Notes: a model not told the origin generated them from the sequence alone. Counted from the first letter of the stretch, positions 35,783 to 48,224 are shown. The stretch: DNA of 64,000 nt from Gremmenia infestans (GCA_032629725.1 JAFEVB010000026.1:186001-250000), one strand, 5' to 3'. Translations and numbers: made by a program.

Positions 35783-38335
35783 TCAAGAATGATATTCATC
35801 ATCAAAATCCTTAATCATGAAAGCAGTCGGACTGCCCCTATCCCTACCCCTGCCTCTATCCAGACTCTGCTCCGTCGTTGGCCATTCATCCAGCTTCTCA
35901 ATACCTGGCGCATATCCACTGTAGCTCGTATCGCTGTCTCGAATCCTTGGGTGTCTGTGTCTGCCTCCGCTTCTCGTTGTTGTGCTACTAAGTGTGTGAC
36001 TGCGGACCGAAGAAGCGCCATCGCTTTCACTCATGATTGATGGAGTGACGGGAGGAGTAGAGGATTTCATATACAGCGGCTTGACTCGGGGCATTGAAAC
36101 CGGTTGGTCGATTTGCCAGGTCTCACGAACACTCCAGCAGTAGCTGCCTCCGTGGTTGGCTTCCTCGACGTACTGGTTCGCGCCTTTCCATGGTGGCGTG
36201 CCGCGGAGACGTGGGCTCAAGTGGTACGAGACCTCATCCGTGTAACGAAGGTTGGGCGTATCGACTGAGACGGATGCAAGGGTTTGCAGGATGCCGTAGA
36301 TTAGGACCCAGCGACCTCTTCGAGCTGCACAAGGATCAACGTCACCTGCTCGGTCGCCCTTCTCAAACCGTACAAATTCTTCGACTAGGTCATTGGTGAC
36401 GAAATCAGAGCTGAGAAGGTAGATGTTGGTGGATTCGGTGTAGGCTAGAGCTGCTTTTCGCTCTGCCATCTTATCCTCTACAGACTTGTTCTTCTTGGCA
36501 GGCTTAAACTGGTTCTCTCTCGAGTTCCGTTTCGCGAGGATCGGCTCGGGTGTCAAGGGGTACGGGTGAGGGATATGTGGATATCTATGTCTGTTGTCGA
36601 ATGCAACTAGAATATCCGTGAAGGGTATATCAGGGGTATCGGCGTCAAAGGCTTTATTGCCAGGATTGACAATGTTCCACTTTCGTCCACTTCGCTCCTC
36701 AGAACAATCCCATGTAACTTCTCGGTTGACGAGATAGTCATAAAGAGCACCAAAGTCCTTTTGTAAGCGTTGTGCTATATCTCTAGTGAGCCACTGTTCG
36801 GAGCCATGGGGAATGGCTGGAGGCCATGTCTCGTATGAGGATTCATAGTGTTGAAGGAAGAACTTGCGTAGTCTCTCGAAGGCCGAACGCGCAGGAGGAG
36901 GATGAGAACTCATCAACGGCCACATGTCCTCAAGATCAAACTCCGCGAATCTTTCCTCGCAGTGCTGAACTCGGACTTGCATGTCCAAGCTAGCTCGCTC
37001 GAGGAGGGCTTTTGTAATAGGTGTGACGAATTTGAATTCTCCACAATTCTCCACTCGATGATACATTCCGGCGCTGTGCACATAAGCCTCTCTCCATCCT
37101 TCTTCCCAACGCACACCTTGGCTTTCACTCCATGCAAGTAATGCTGCAGCAGATGAAGGATCCCCGCGAACATCATCAATTCCCTTGGTAACAAGATAGT
37201 CAATAAGCATACCCGCTGCATCGGTATCAGGCGGCATATAAACTTCAAGGCGTTCATGAAGATCATTCAGCGCTTGGAATAAATGCACGCCAACCAGCGA
37301 AGCTTGGTAAAGAAGGGCGAACACGTTTCGTGTGGTGACCTGGTGGCGAAGTATGTCCGTCTTGGAACCATTGGGCGCCGGAAAGTAGATCCCATAAGAG
37401 ATTTGTCCGTCATATGTACCCACACCGTTCTCTGACCCCGGAGGTGTTGGCTGATTTCTGCCTCGCCCAACCGGGTGTTTTGGATACACACCAGGTGAGC
37501 TGACGGGAGAGGGAGGCATGCTGAACGAGTTCGAATCATCGATCAAGCCTTCTCGTAGCAGGGTTATCAGGAATCTAGACTGCGTCTCCTCCAGGACGTG
37601 GGAGGAAATGCGGAATGATGGCGGGGGTCTCACATTTTGACGATCTTCATGACCGAAGAAGATTAGAGTGTCACCGTTGGGGTCCCAGAGCTCAGGGTCT
37701 TTCCGAAGCTTGTTCCATGGCTTAGGAGCGCTGCCAGAGCCTACCCAGCGCTTCAATTGCGGTGCTTGGGGAATTGGAGGAAGCTTGCCCAGGGGTGGAC
37801 CTGGTCGGCTAAATTCTTGCGCTTCCTGGAGCGGCTGGTTTCTTGGTCGCAGACTTGGTGGTTGATAAACATACTCCCCAGCCTCAAGTTCATGGGAATC
37901 GGGCGGCCGGACTGTGGATGATGATCCTGGAGATTCGGCTCTCAATTCTTCCGTCTTTTTCTTCTTCTTGCCAAATGTCTTTGCCAGTCCTACCCGAATT
38001 CCGTCGCTCCTCTTGTCCATCAACGACCTAAACGATGACTTCTCAATGCCGGATACGTCGATCACAGGGGTAGCAGGTTTTCGCACGCGTGCGTAGGCTA
38101 GGTCGTCCGATCCTTCCGAATTGATGGTTCTCGAGGATGACCGCACGTTGGATTGTTTTAATTCACTTTGGAAGGCCACCTGGTGCCCATCTGGCACAGG
38201 AAAGTCTCCGTAAAGGGAGGGTGTTGTTTCCGATCCATGGTCACTGCCGACAAAGTGCTGTTGTTGTGGCGATTGTACATGTCCATCCTTGACCTTAGTT
38301 TTCTCCTTGCGCACATGCGCACTTCTACCTGACAT
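35783..38335 (-). CDS. Conserved fungal protein of 850 residues (DUF8004-like)
   Basis: A single exon encodes 850 residues. The first 200 are charged and low-complexity with a KKKKK cluster and PPSLRPRNQ. A folded middle follows: KRWVGSGSAPKPWNKLRKDPELWDPNGDTLIFFG, then a long alpha/beta region with FALLYQASLVGVHLFQALNDLHERL, DAAGMLIDYLVTKGIDDVRG, FERLRKFFLQHYESSYETWPP, and RRGRWVLIYGILQTLASVSVDTP near residue 680. The C-terminus is serine and arginine-rich. I recall the WVLIYGILQTLA segment and the KDPELWDPNGDT block from ascomycete proteins labelled DUF8004, but that match is from memory. No catalytic motif or membrane segment is seen and the function is unknown. Confidence 0.8.
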   Translation of the reverse strand: MSGRSAHVRKEKTKVKDGHVQSPQQQHFVGSDHGSETTPSLYGDFPVPDGHQVAFQSELKQSNVRSSSRTINSEGSDDLAYARVRKPATPVIDVSGIEKSSFRSLMDKRSDGIRVGLAKTFGKKKKKTEELRAESPGSSSTVRPPDSHELEAGEYVYQPPSLRPRNQPLQEAQEFSRPGPPLGKLPPIPQAPQLKRWVGSGSAPKPWNKLRKDPELWDPNGDTLIFFGHEDRQNVRPPPSFRISSHVLEETQSRFLITLLREGLIDDSNSFSMPPSPVSSPGVYPKHPVGRGRNQPTPPGSENGVGTYDGQISYGIYFPAPNGSKTDILRHQVTTRNVFALLYQASLVGVHLFQALNDLHERLEVYMPPDTDAAGMLIDYLVTKGIDDVRGDPSSAAALLAWSESQGVRWEEGWREAYVHSAGMYHRVENCGEFKFVTPITKALLERASLDMQVRVQHCEERFAEFDLEDMWPLMSSHPPPARSAFERLRKFFLQHYESSYETWPPAIPHGSEQWLTRDIAQRLQKDFGALYDYLVNREVTWDCSEERSGRKWNIVNPGNKAFDADTPDIPFTDILVAFDNRHRYPHIPHPYPLTPEPILAKRNSRENQFKPAKKNKSVEDKMAERKAALAYTESTNIYLLSSDFVTNDLVEEFVRFEKGDRAGDVDPCAARRGRWVLIYGILQTLASVSVDTPNLRYTDEVSYHLSPRLRGTPPWKGANQYVEEANHGGSYCWSVRETWQIDQPVSMPRVKPLYMKSSTPPVTPSIMSESDGASSVRSHTLSSTTTRSGGRHRHPRIRDSDTSYSGYAPGIEKLDEWPTTEQSLDRGRGRDRGSPTAFMIKDFDDEYHS

Positions 38336-41300
38336 ATTGGCTGTAGGGGGGCTCTGGTAAGCTGGTGGACTGTGCTACGTGGTGTATGCAATAGTGGAAT
38401 CGGGGAGACCGACCCTCTTCGCTGAATAGAGGAGCTTTGCGTAGATCGACAGAGGCTTGAGAGCCTTCCTTGTTGAAGGAGTGGCAGACTGCGAACTTGA
38501 ATGGTGTTTTTGAGCGAAGAGATGGGTGTTCCCAGAGTTGAGAATATTCGTTGAATTGACTTTGTAGAAACGTGTGGGTTATTGTGCTTGCCGAGAAGTG
38601 AATGCGTTTTGGAGAAATGGTGGTCTTCACCAGCGGTGGAGGTTGGCAAGGCTATCGCAACCCTTTAACTTGTCTGCCCCCCTAATTCACCGGGTAAGCA
38701 AATATCCAAAAATAACGCGAGGTGAGGCTGTAGTAGGATGCAACACATACATACTTGTGCGACTATTAATCTGGCAGCTGATGCCAACTGTCGGAGAAAT
38801 GTAACCAAGGGAAACAATGGTCGTGGAGAAGAGAGGTGAAGTGGGTGAAGTGGGTGAAGTACAAGTAAACAAAGCAGGAAAGCATCAACAACGACGGGCT
38901 TTGTTTCTTTTGAACGATGGGCTGACTGTGGATAAAGAGATCTGATATTAATTGCAGGACTGACATTAACAATTTAGCATGGAATTACTGCACGGAATCG
39001 CAATTGCAGGCTTTCTGGGGAAACTCTTTTTGGAGACCCATGCGTGTGAAGACAAGGATGAAGTTGGATCGGGGATACGATGTGATTTTGTATGGGTTCC
39101 GAAGTCAGGAGTGGTGGAGTAGTGGAGTGGCATGGCATGGCATGGGGGGGTTGAGATCCACCATAGCATGGCATGGACAGGCAGCAATCGGCCATGTCCA
39201 CAAAAAGTATCCCAAGGTAGGTAGTCTTCTTAGGTAAGTCTTCATGGAGCTCCGTATTTGCTAGCTAGGGATAGGTAACGTTCACTGCAGCTTCAACGCT
39301 TCGCGGCGCGGCTGTGAAAGGGAAAGGCTGACGACATGCATGCAAAAGCGACAGACCAGCCTGGTGGAACAAAGAACGTGCAAAAACGTCGAGATAACAG
39401 ACAAGTCACAACAGTAGTGGCGTTGGAATACTCACCTCGAAGAGAAGAGTGGCTTTACTTGTGGGAGAGCAGGAGCAGGAGCAGGAACTAGAACTATTAG
39501 TTCACAACTACTACTTGCAGAGAATTCTCTATAGCAGTAGTAGTAGGTGGTAGACTAGGCGAATAGCCTCCTCTCGAGGTCGATGAGAGGTCGAGGTCGT
39601 TGTCCCATGCTCGCGTGCCTGCCGAGCCTGCGTGGGTGGGAGGTGAGGTATGCAGCCAATAGTGGAGAGGTCTAGGATCCAGGTTCATAGCCTCCCCTGG
39701 GAGCGGCAGCTACGGAGCAATAGGCTTTTGCAAGCGCAAATAGTGTTTACTGGGTAATGGTTCAAGAGATAAGGTAAGGGTACAGTACTGTACTGTACAG
39801 TAAGACTAAGACTTGAGTCGTAGCCGTGCAGCGAGCAGGCGAAGTTGGACTTTTTCTCCTTACTTACAGTATTACTAAGACTTCCCCCCTCCAATGATAG
39901 CAATGATACGCTTTGATAGCGAGCGCCCCATGGAGGGGCTTCCGTTTCCATAAACCCCTATATATTCATTCTACCCAGACCCAAGCTATCAAATATTGAT
40001 TTTCCTGCGCGCGCGTCTTCATTCCATTTGCTCCCGTTATGGCATTGCCATCCACTGCACACGTCGTGCTTCTTCCCGTGTTGTTTTATTTAAAACCCAT
40101 CCATATGTCAAGGACAGCGTGTAATACCGGATCACGCCCCGAGGCAAATGAAGGATCAGGAGTTCAAGCCTCAAATCTTATACGCAATACAACTGAATGC
40201 GAAAGTTTGGAGACAACGGCCCCTGAGCAAAGTGCGGAAAAAGTTGTTCCTACCCTATCACTGCTGTCTCTCGGCTTTAAAGGCTGACGGAAAGTTCAAT
40301 AATTCAAATGGGGTAAAGTCCCCTGCTCCCCGGGGTTGGTAAATAATCAAGTACTTGCCCGGAAAAGATGTCTGGACTCTTGGCTCCCATTTCATACTGC
40401 AGCTGCGTTATCCTGCGAGCAAGGGCAGAGCTGGTTACAATCACGAGTTATTGGTTACAATGTACAACCCTACCTTCTTCTCGACCTCCCCTTTTCAGAT
40501 GCCATCCAACTCCTAAAGTTGGGATAAATGCTTCCTAGTTTCACCAAATCCAAATCCGGCCTCACAGACGCCACATTCCTAAAGCTCTTTTCCTAATTTA
40601 ACCAACCTCAATTTGTCCCATCTCGCATCGCTTGGTAACCCCAGCTGTCCATGTCCACCTCCTCCAGATTTTCCTGGTCACGAGATATATCGGAACAAAC
40701 TCTTAGCCCGTTTTCCTTGGCCAATCAAAAGTAAATATAATATAGAGATGTGTATCTAAACTGGTCGGCTTCACCGAGCTTGCAGTGCTGATAAGGAACT
40801 ATCGGTACGGAACACGCAACCGAAACTTGATAATAGTCCACCAGGTCCAACACGGACTCACGGAGTCCAAGCCCAGATTATGCGTTTCAGCGGTACGGAG
40901 TATACAGTCCAGCAACCGACCATAGCGTACCAGCTTTAAAAGTGTAATAAAAGGCGAAGCGATAACACTAGGTCGCCGTTAATAAAAGAAGCTTTTCATA
41001 CGGCCGCACTACACGGTATACGCTTTAAGTGAGACATTCCATTTCAACGCCTGGGACCGCCTGTTCTTGGACCTCTTAGTGCTCAAAGATTTTGACATCA
41101 CGGAACAGGAACATAAAATTCCCAAATATTGAGACTCGCTTTTGCTACTAATTTTCCAACTGCCGTACCATGGTCGATCGTGAAGGTCTCCCGCACTTGT
41201 TGGACCCGAGAAAATATCTCTGTGGGGCTTTTTTCCTTCTAGAAGGGCGACCTCCGAGCTTCCTCTTTCAAGGTAGCTTTGAGATCCTGGTGGTGATCTT

Positions 41301-43304
41301 CAAACAAGACAAGGATGTCGGAAACGGCCGGCATGTGATTGCACAGAGCCTCGATCATTCGTATTCGAGTTCTGGAAATCTGCAATCCTTTTTATCGGAT
41401 CTGAGAAGTCTCAAATACTGTACGTTCGTGCTCTCTTCAACCGAGAATGCGCCAAGTCATCTCCGTACTTTCGGGACCGACCGACGCGGATATCAGCCAC
41501 ATTGCTGATGTGCGGAACCGTTTTGGTGTCTGAATGATCCGAGACTTTGAGGGATATCAAGTTTTTTTTTGAATGGAAATTCTAGGATGGTCTCAATAAC
41601 GGAAGCTAACTATCATTTCAAGATATCTAGCCAGTCTTTTCCTATTAACATTAAGTGGTTCAAATCCCACATTGCCCCACCACTTACTCGAGACTTTGGG
41701 TTTCTAAAAAGCAAAAAGGCTTTTGAATGTTAGCACATCAGACCTTCAACTAGGCCTACTAATAACCCAATTCCCACATAAAGGAAGCGTGGTGTAATTA
41801 ACAACTATAAGACTGAATTCTGGAAAGATTTTAGGATTGTAGTTGTGGTTGTTAAGAGATATATAGATTTGAAAAGGTTGTACGTAGTAAGTACAGCGAC
41901 ACGCTGAAATTTCCACGCTTTTCTCCAACAAAAAACAAATACAGATTAATAAACCCGCTTTGCGTATACTCTCAACCAACAGCCCTATTATACTTTCCCA
42001 AACCAAAACACAGGTCATTCAAGTTGAAGTTAGATCCAAGGTTATACAATAATAATGGGTGGGCTGTTGCAAGTCGCACTTCCGAACACTCGCCGAAGAA
42101 TCGGAACACATCCGAACATTGTCAGGGGTATATACAAAAACCGCAAAGAACCATTGGACTTTCTCGACCTGGCATATTCTTGTTGCATGTCGCCGTCCGC
42201 CGGCAAACCGAATTTTTCTTCTTGTGAGGGTAGTGAATGGCTGGGAAAATATCGTTGCAATTCGTCAATGTTGGCTTTCATCCAACCAAATACTCCGTAA
42301 ACTGCGGAATTTCAGCGAGTATAAGCAATTGATATTCAGCAAAAGATTCATGCCAGGTAATTATTTATCTAACATGGAAGGACCACAAAGAACATTCATC
42401 AGCTACGAGTCTTCTATATCATTTTTTACGGGCGCGGTACTGCATACCCAGATTGCGAAACACAATACTGTAAGGTTTCTCTACTGTATCCCCCCACTTC
42501 CGCCTCGATCCCATGCCTCAAAATTAAGTTCTTGGGACTCTTTAACTTTAAAATGCGAAGCGCAACAAAAGTCCTTTGACCCAATCAACTAAATGTCTCC
42601 CACTCACGCGCATACTGGTGCTCATAAACGTACGAGTACGTTTGATCCCATTCTTGGAACCAAAGATTCGGTGATCCCATGGATTCTGTATTTCGAAGGC
42701 TTTCACAACGATTGTCTCAACCGCAGTTCGCAATACTTTGCTCTAAATATCATGGAGTGTGCTGAGCCCCGCTCCGAGCAATTCTGACAATGGGGCTTTG
42801 GTGTCAAGTGTCCATCAAAGTACTTGTTAAAGAGACTAGAGGCTTCAGAATTGCTAGTGTGAGCCAGGATTTCGAAGGGATTGAACAATCCACTCTGGCG
42901 TCGGATTTTGTTTATTGTGTTGATTTTGGCAGGATACATGCTACAAAAGTCGGAACATCGTAGACATTCCCATATACTATGATAAAGATATGGCGGTCTA
43001 AACGATACCCCGTATTTCCAACTGGAAAGCGAACTCGTGGGAACATTGCAAGGCGATGGCTTTTGCGTCATGAACACATTCAGCATGAAGCGTCTTTCTG
43101 CGAAAGGCTGTCTAGAATTATATCCGGCGACTCCATTCTCGATGGAAATTGATTGTAAATAGCTTTTTGAATGCTAAACACGACAGTGTCAAGGACAGAA
43201 GTGGAACCACAGGCCATGATATCCTCCCAAGCCGCCTTGCTTCTTTGACATTACAAGGCCTTGTACAATTTCTCTTTGCTTGCGCTGAGTAATCTCTATC
43301 CTGG
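38336..43304. other. Gene-poor region of about 5 kb
   Basis: No gene is confidently supported. Seen instead: GGTGAAGTG repeats near 38834-38860, CATGGCATGG repeats at 39130-39175, interleaved GTACTGTAC near 39782-39802, and TACGGAGTA at 40894 and 42291. An 82-codon frame at 40039-40287 has a short hydrophobic N-terminus (VVLLPVLFYL) and a TATATA at 39959; it could be a small secreted protein but evidence is thin. A tRNA-like T-arm near 41657 has no matching acceptor stem. Confidence 0.35.
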
Positions 43305-44041
43305 TCAGATCTTGCCATCATCTATCGTAAACAAGACCCTCGAGTCCCGCGAGAAAGCAATATGGACTTCCAAAGAGCGAGAATTAACGTATCCCCTAAG
43401 CTTACCCTCATAACGAAACTTATTTCTGGACTTTACACCAAAATACAAGATATTTTCCTCTAACATCCCAGCGCGGGACTGCCAAAAGCTTGGGAAAGAC
43501 GCGATGTCAATTGCTCCAGCAAGCAAAGAATGTACAGGGCACTGCATCATCGATCGGGAGCTGGAATACGAGGGCCCGGGGACACCAATGAGGAGTTTTT
43601 CGTGGTCAGCAATAAACTCGTCTCGGCTCAAAACAAGCGGGTTGCAAAAGCTGTTATTGACTCCATTTCCGAGATCAGGCGATTTGCCGGTGAGCACGGC
43701 ACGAATATTGTATTCGGATCCCGAGACGGTAAGATCTACAGTTCTGGAGAAGCTCGTTGGAACAAGTTGAGATGCTGTATGTTTTTGGGGCCTCGACTGG
43801 AAGGAGCCCAGATAGTCATTGCAAGTCGCCCGAGAGGTCAAACGCTTGGTCCCAAGCATGGGAAAAGGTTCCATTGGAGGTCTCTGGTCCATGTTAGTGG
43901 CTCTAGCCACTGTAGCGAGGATAACCCCCGGGAAGAACTTACATTGAAAGCTTCTCGAAGTGGCCCGTCAACGAAAAGGGTGCAGAAAGACAGACTCGCA
44001 GACGAACTCGACCACTTTTGTTGTTGTTTCCCACGGGACAT
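43305..44041 (-). CDS. Putative two-exon protein of unknown function
   Basis: Exons 44041-43943 and 43883-43305 on the minus strand join in phase through a 59-bp intron with consensus GTAAGT and CAG borders, giving 225 residues. The product begins MSRGKQQQKWSSSSASLSF and contains DLTVSGSEYNIRAVL, which is vaguely like the start of fungal BTB domains; the similarity is too weak to name. An open frame of 193 codons (43530-44111) lies on the opposite strand across the same region, so the coding strand is not certain. The in-phase splice favours the minus strand. It sits alone in a gene-poor stretch. Confidence 0.3.
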
Positions 44042-45278
44042 CCTCTTAATCCAACAGAGCCCGAAATTGGGCGTGATCTTTCTGACATCACGACTATGGC
44101 CTCTGCTTTAAGGTCGGTCCAGTAAGAGCGATCAAAATGAACCATAGGGGCATCAAAGCTGACTGCGCTGCTGAAAATAACTGAATGCGAGAGAAGAAAG
44201 GGGGATGAAAGCCATTAACACATTGAGCACAACAAACGGACGCCTTCATCCACATACAACACTGTATATATCCGCTCGGGAAAAACAAACTGAATTGCTC
44301 AACACTTATTGCTGGGCGTGTCAGCAGGCTGAAACGGGTATCATCATTGGGATGAAGCTCTGGGCAAAGTGGAGCTTTGCAGTTGGTTGAAAATTTGGAG
44401 TCTGCCACGTCAATTGACTGATAACAAAAGCTAGGTTCTTCCTGGAGCGATAGACTCGATCAACATTGACTTCCAGTTCTGGTGATTCTTGGTTCTTTTA
44501 CACCGCCAAATTCGTACCCAAGAAATTTCGCTCTTCTCACGTGAATCGAACTCGTGATGTACAAAACATCTTAAAAACAGAAGTATGGGGTTATAGATCG
44601 CGGGGAAGGGGGAGGGGGGAGCTTGAAAGGGAAGAAAGATACTCCTTATTGTACGGCTAGGCACTTTTATACCGTGCGGGGATGTGTATTCAACTCTGCA
44701 GAGCTGGGTGCCATCTGAATGCCTCGATTTGAGTGCTGCTCTACCTGCTGGAGACAGCAAGAGGAGGTACTTTTGGCACTGGCTTCTTGTTTCAAATCAA
44801 GTGGTCATTCATTGGTGGCCACGTGCGGAACCAAATGTCTTAGTCCCCGTTTCAAGTAAAAGAAGCAGAAATCGAAATGGATTCAGAGATGAAAATATTC
44901 CCTTGGCCTCAATGTCAGCAATGAATTGGATGAGCACTTCACATACGTCGCCAAATGGTACATTCTTGGAGCTGGTATTGAGGGAATAGGAAAATCTTAC
45001 CTGATAAAGACCTTTTTTCGTGCTGGTTTGAATATTGAGATTCAGTCGAGAATTGGAACCAACTGCAGGTCACTCTTCAGGTGCAATAGAAGTACTGCTT
45101 TGGATCATCAACCAGGTAAAGAAGCGTTCTCCTAGCCTCCAATACATCGGTTGCGCTTGCTCTAACTCCATCCTTCCCCTTTTCCGTCCGTCCGTCAGTT
45201 CTCTCTCATGTCCCAACTCATCATTCCCACATATTTTGATAACCCCACCATAAACACTCCAGCCTAACCCCATTCCAA
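44042..45278. other. Gene-poor region
   Basis: No gene is supported. A purine-rich GGGGAAGGGGGAGGGGGGA run lies near 44603-44622. A B-box-like GTTCGATTC on the minus strand near 44541-44549 has no surrounding tRNA fold. Confidence 0.35.
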
Positions 45279-45530
45279 CTACTTCTGCTTCGGCCTCTTC
45301 ATCTCCCTTTTGTAAGCTGAGAACACGAACTCAAGAATCGAAAGTATTCTCCAGAGGAGCACCGCAATTCCAGCAAGGGCAATCAAAATGAAGACCATGA
45401 GCACTATGGAGGTCCAAAGTGCCATCTGAACTTTCTGAACATTCTGGCCGAAACCAAGAGCAAATATTTTGCCGAAACCGAGAGCGTCATCTGCCGTTTC
45501 CTCAAGCTTAGAGAGCAGCTGGGAACCCAT
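45279..45530 (-). CDS. Small single-pass membrane protein, uncharacterised
   Basis: A single exon encodes 83 residues. The protein has an amphipathic N-terminus (MGSQLLSKLEETADDALGFG), a strong hydrophobic segment near residues 38-62 (WTSIVLMVFILIALAGIAVLLW) and a basic end (YKREMKRPKQK). The clear partition into soluble, membrane and basic parts is unlike a chance frame. I do not recognise a family. It lies in a gene-poor stretch next to the 2OG oxygenase gene. Confidence 0.45.
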   Translation of the reverse strand: MGSQLLSKLEETADDALGFGKIFALGFGQNVQKVQMALWTSIVLMVFILIALAGIAVLLWRILSILEFVFSAYKREMKRPKQK

Positions 45531-46243
45531 GTTCGATAGAAGTAAGGTAGATGAAGTGTTTGCGCGTGCGATTCTTGGCGTTGAACCAAACTTTCTTTTG
45601 TCGAAACTTCTTTTGGCGTAGACGTCTACTATGAGCAGGTGGGATTGCGTTTGAAGACTTTCTGCTGACTGCTTTGTCTGTTTTTGTTTTTGGTGACTCG
45701 TGGAATGAAGAATGATGCTCAGAACATTGTAAATATTCTTAAGTTGGACTCGCTTTTTCCGGGAGAGAAGTGGCGTGGTTTGGGAAACGTCTGTTGAATA
45801 CAGTAGTCATTTAGCTAATTCTGCTAGTGTGAAAACAAGTTCCTCTATTGCAAAAGTTATTTTCTGTAGCATGGGATGGATTTGGATTTATACACATTGC
45901 TGAACGATTTTGATGTTGACTTTCCACATTCAGTGTCCCGCATATACCGGTACCAAGTACAGCCAGCAACACGTAAAAAACTATCATGCCATCCTATCGC
46001 GATGATACCAACCTATTTGATATACTACATATTATTATTAACTTCTAGGCAGGGAAACAACATTTACCTAGGTATCTCGCTCTGCGTCCTTGAATTTCGC
46101 AGGCCTAAATTTTGATCGACGGTCCAAGAAGATTTTACAGAAACGTTACTTGGTCACATGGAAATAAGATGGCATGGGTACTTGCATAGCCAATGAATGT
46201 ATCCCATTGAAGAGAACTGGAGATTTCTACTAAACATTATCCG
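45531..46243. other. Intergenic
   Basis: No gene. The palindrome TACCTAGGTA is at 46065. Confidence 0.35.
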
Positions 46244-47335
46244 TCAAGCACCAGCGGTGATAGAAGTTGCAGAGACGGGTAAAGAATTAGTAAGACTGGA
46301 TACCGCGGTCTCTGACTCTCTCTTCGCCTTCAAAGCAGCAAAGTGCGTCTTCATGGCATTAGCAGTAAACTGCTCCCCAGTAACTTCTGGGTATTTCTTC
46401 TTCGGGCCCTGGATTATCGCATCCTTGCACGGTTGGTTGAAGAAGGCAATGCTGTATCTCTCTCCATAGTAGTCACCTGGCTCGCATGGTGCTTTCACGC
46501 GATGAAAAGTCGACTTGAATCTATCATCTGACCAGGACATGAGCAGGTCCCCTATGTTGCATATAATATCCCCAGCCTTCAAGTCCACCTTTGTCCATTT
46601 ATCTCCTAGCGCGAATCTGGTAACGACATCGCGGCCAGGACAAATTTCCAATCCACTCTGGCCCTCGCGCTGAAACAGGACCGTGAGAAAGCCCCAATCA
46701 GCATGTGCGCCAGCCCTGTGGTGGATAGTTCCATCATTCGTCTCTGGTGTGGCATAGTAGTGAAGCAATCGCAACACAGATTGGGAGTTTGGACGCGTTG
46801 TATCGTGGACTTTAACGAAGAAGTCATCAGGGAAGCCAAGTCCGCGAGCAAAGCAGACCATCAGTCTCTCCGATACCTTCTGCACCCTCTGCATAAAAGC
46901 AAGGCATTTCTCCCTGAAGCCAGGGACATGAGCGTCCGACATCCACAAGCCCTTCATGTTTTCCCCAAATTGCAACTGATATGATTCTTTCGTATCCGGG
47001 GCCCCCGTGGATGGCCTTATCTGCGACATCTTCTCCCATCCAACGTTCTGTGGGTTCCATGGCACTGTTGCTTTCACCTCATCCGGTAGCGAGAAGAATG
47101 ATTCGGAGGTTCCAAACATGGTCTCGATGTCGTCCGCAGATATGCCATGGTCGGTGATGGAGAAGAAGCCGACATTTTCGGCGGCAGATACGAGTTGAGC
47201 TGTGATTTCGTCGATTCGTTGCTCGAAGTTTGCAAGGGAGATCTGTTGAGGTCAAATGAAGCCAAGCAGATGGATGACTAATGAACGGACACAAACCTTT
47301 GGGATGTCCCGCTCAACATACTTTGTCTTTTCCAT
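46244..47335 (-). CDS. Isopenicillin-N-synthase-like 2OG-Fe(II) oxygenase
   Basis: Exons 47335-47297 (13 codons) and 47242-46244 encode 345 residues. The N-terminal DIOX_N-type part has ISLANFEQRIDEITAQLVSAAENVGFFSITDHGIS, followed by FFSLPDEVK and the SYQLQFGEN segment. The iron ligands are H193 and D195 (AHADWGFLTVLF) and H260 (STFHRV); R275-x-S277 in GERYSIAFFNQP binds 2-oxoglutarate. This is the plant/fungal dioxygenase group that includes IPNS, gibberellin oxidases and many secondary-metabolism tailoring enzymes; the substrate cannot be told. The length is normal. A TATATATAT run sits 60-75 bp upstream of the start. The neighbours are a receptor gene and a gene-poor stretch. Confidence 0.93.
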
Positions 47336-48224
47336 CTTCTTCTGTTTGCGTTGGGTTCACTAAAATAGAGGACGATGTCGAGTTTATGGCGTCTATATGT
47401 ATATATATATGAGATCTAGTACAGCCAAGTCTGAGGTCATCAGCGCTCCAACCCGAAAGCTCGGCCGAGCTCCAAGAATGGGCTGGCAAGAGCCGATTTT
47501 TCGGAAGCTGCCTATCTTTCATCGATATCTGTTTCTCCCCAGCTTCTAGTGATTATCTTACCGAATTATATGCTTTGTTGTGTCCTACCCCGATCTGCAC
47601 TCTTGTCTTATAGTTCTAGACAGAGCTTTTACAGAGCTACTTTTTCCTAAATTCGGTGTCTCTCTACCTTCATTTATCACTCGAATCTTCTATACCAAGT
47701 GGTTCTATCCAGGCATTACAGGATCTAGCACAAGAGTTTTTGCTTTAGTGTATCTCTTTATGGCGACTCTTTCTTATCCCGCCGTCAGGCTATCCTCAGC
47801 TGAGACGATCTTGATCATGATTTCTGAAGTCTTACTCTTCTATCAATATGAGCAAGCAGTCTTCAACGTGCCGAAAGACATTATTACTTAATGGTTCGAA
47901 GTACATGCATCAAACAACCAACTCAATACATTTAACAAATCACCTAACATGACTTTTCCTGGGAAAGGAGATGAAGTGGATTCAGCCCTCAACGTCTTTC
48001 CCTTGAATCTCTTAGGCTAGTGTCGGCAGTTGTTGCATTTCCTCTTCAACTGTGATGCTTCGTAGTCGTTTGTCTACTATTTGAGCTAGCAGATGGCGAG
48101 AATCGTCAGTGAGACGGCAGTTGTGGTCGAAGGCTTGTTTCGATGTAGCTTCCCCCCAAGTCACAGGGTAGATGAAGGGCTCCTTGCTTAAATTATTATT
48201 ACATTATTATGCTAATTCGAACCT
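47336..48224. other. Intergenic
   Basis: This lies between two minus-strand genes. A 103-codon open frame (47580-47891, plus) has no ATG at its start and no recognised domain, so it is not called. Confidence 0.35.
47394..47410 (-). promoter_or_regulatory. TATA-like element of the 2OG oxygenase gene
   Basis: An alternating TATATGTATATATATAT run lies about 60-75 bp upstream of the minus-strand start at 47335. Position and composition fit a core promoter. Confidence 0.4.

Noticed and set aside
41170..41508. 112-codon frame starting at an ATG
   Set aside because: No recognisable domain, intron or promoter signal; a frame of this size is expected by chance somewhere in such a long gene-poor stretch.
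41640..41680. tRNA-like T-arm (GTGGTTCAAATCCCAC) followed by ATTGCCCCACCA
   Set aside because: The T stem lacks a base pair and no 5' acceptor strand complementary to ATTGCCC occurs within 100 bp upstream, so no cloverleaf forms.
42059..43086. Long frames on both strands (177 and 127 codons)
   Set aside because: No conserved features, no consistent splice joins, and no start with a promoter; treated as chance.
44520..44575. B-box-like GTTCGATTC on the minus strand
   Set aside because: Acceptor and D-arm partners are missing at the right distance; the T stem has a mismatch.
47580..47891. 103-codon open frame, plus strand
   Set aside because: No ATG near its 5' end, no domain and no splice partner. 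Some hydrophobic stretches only.
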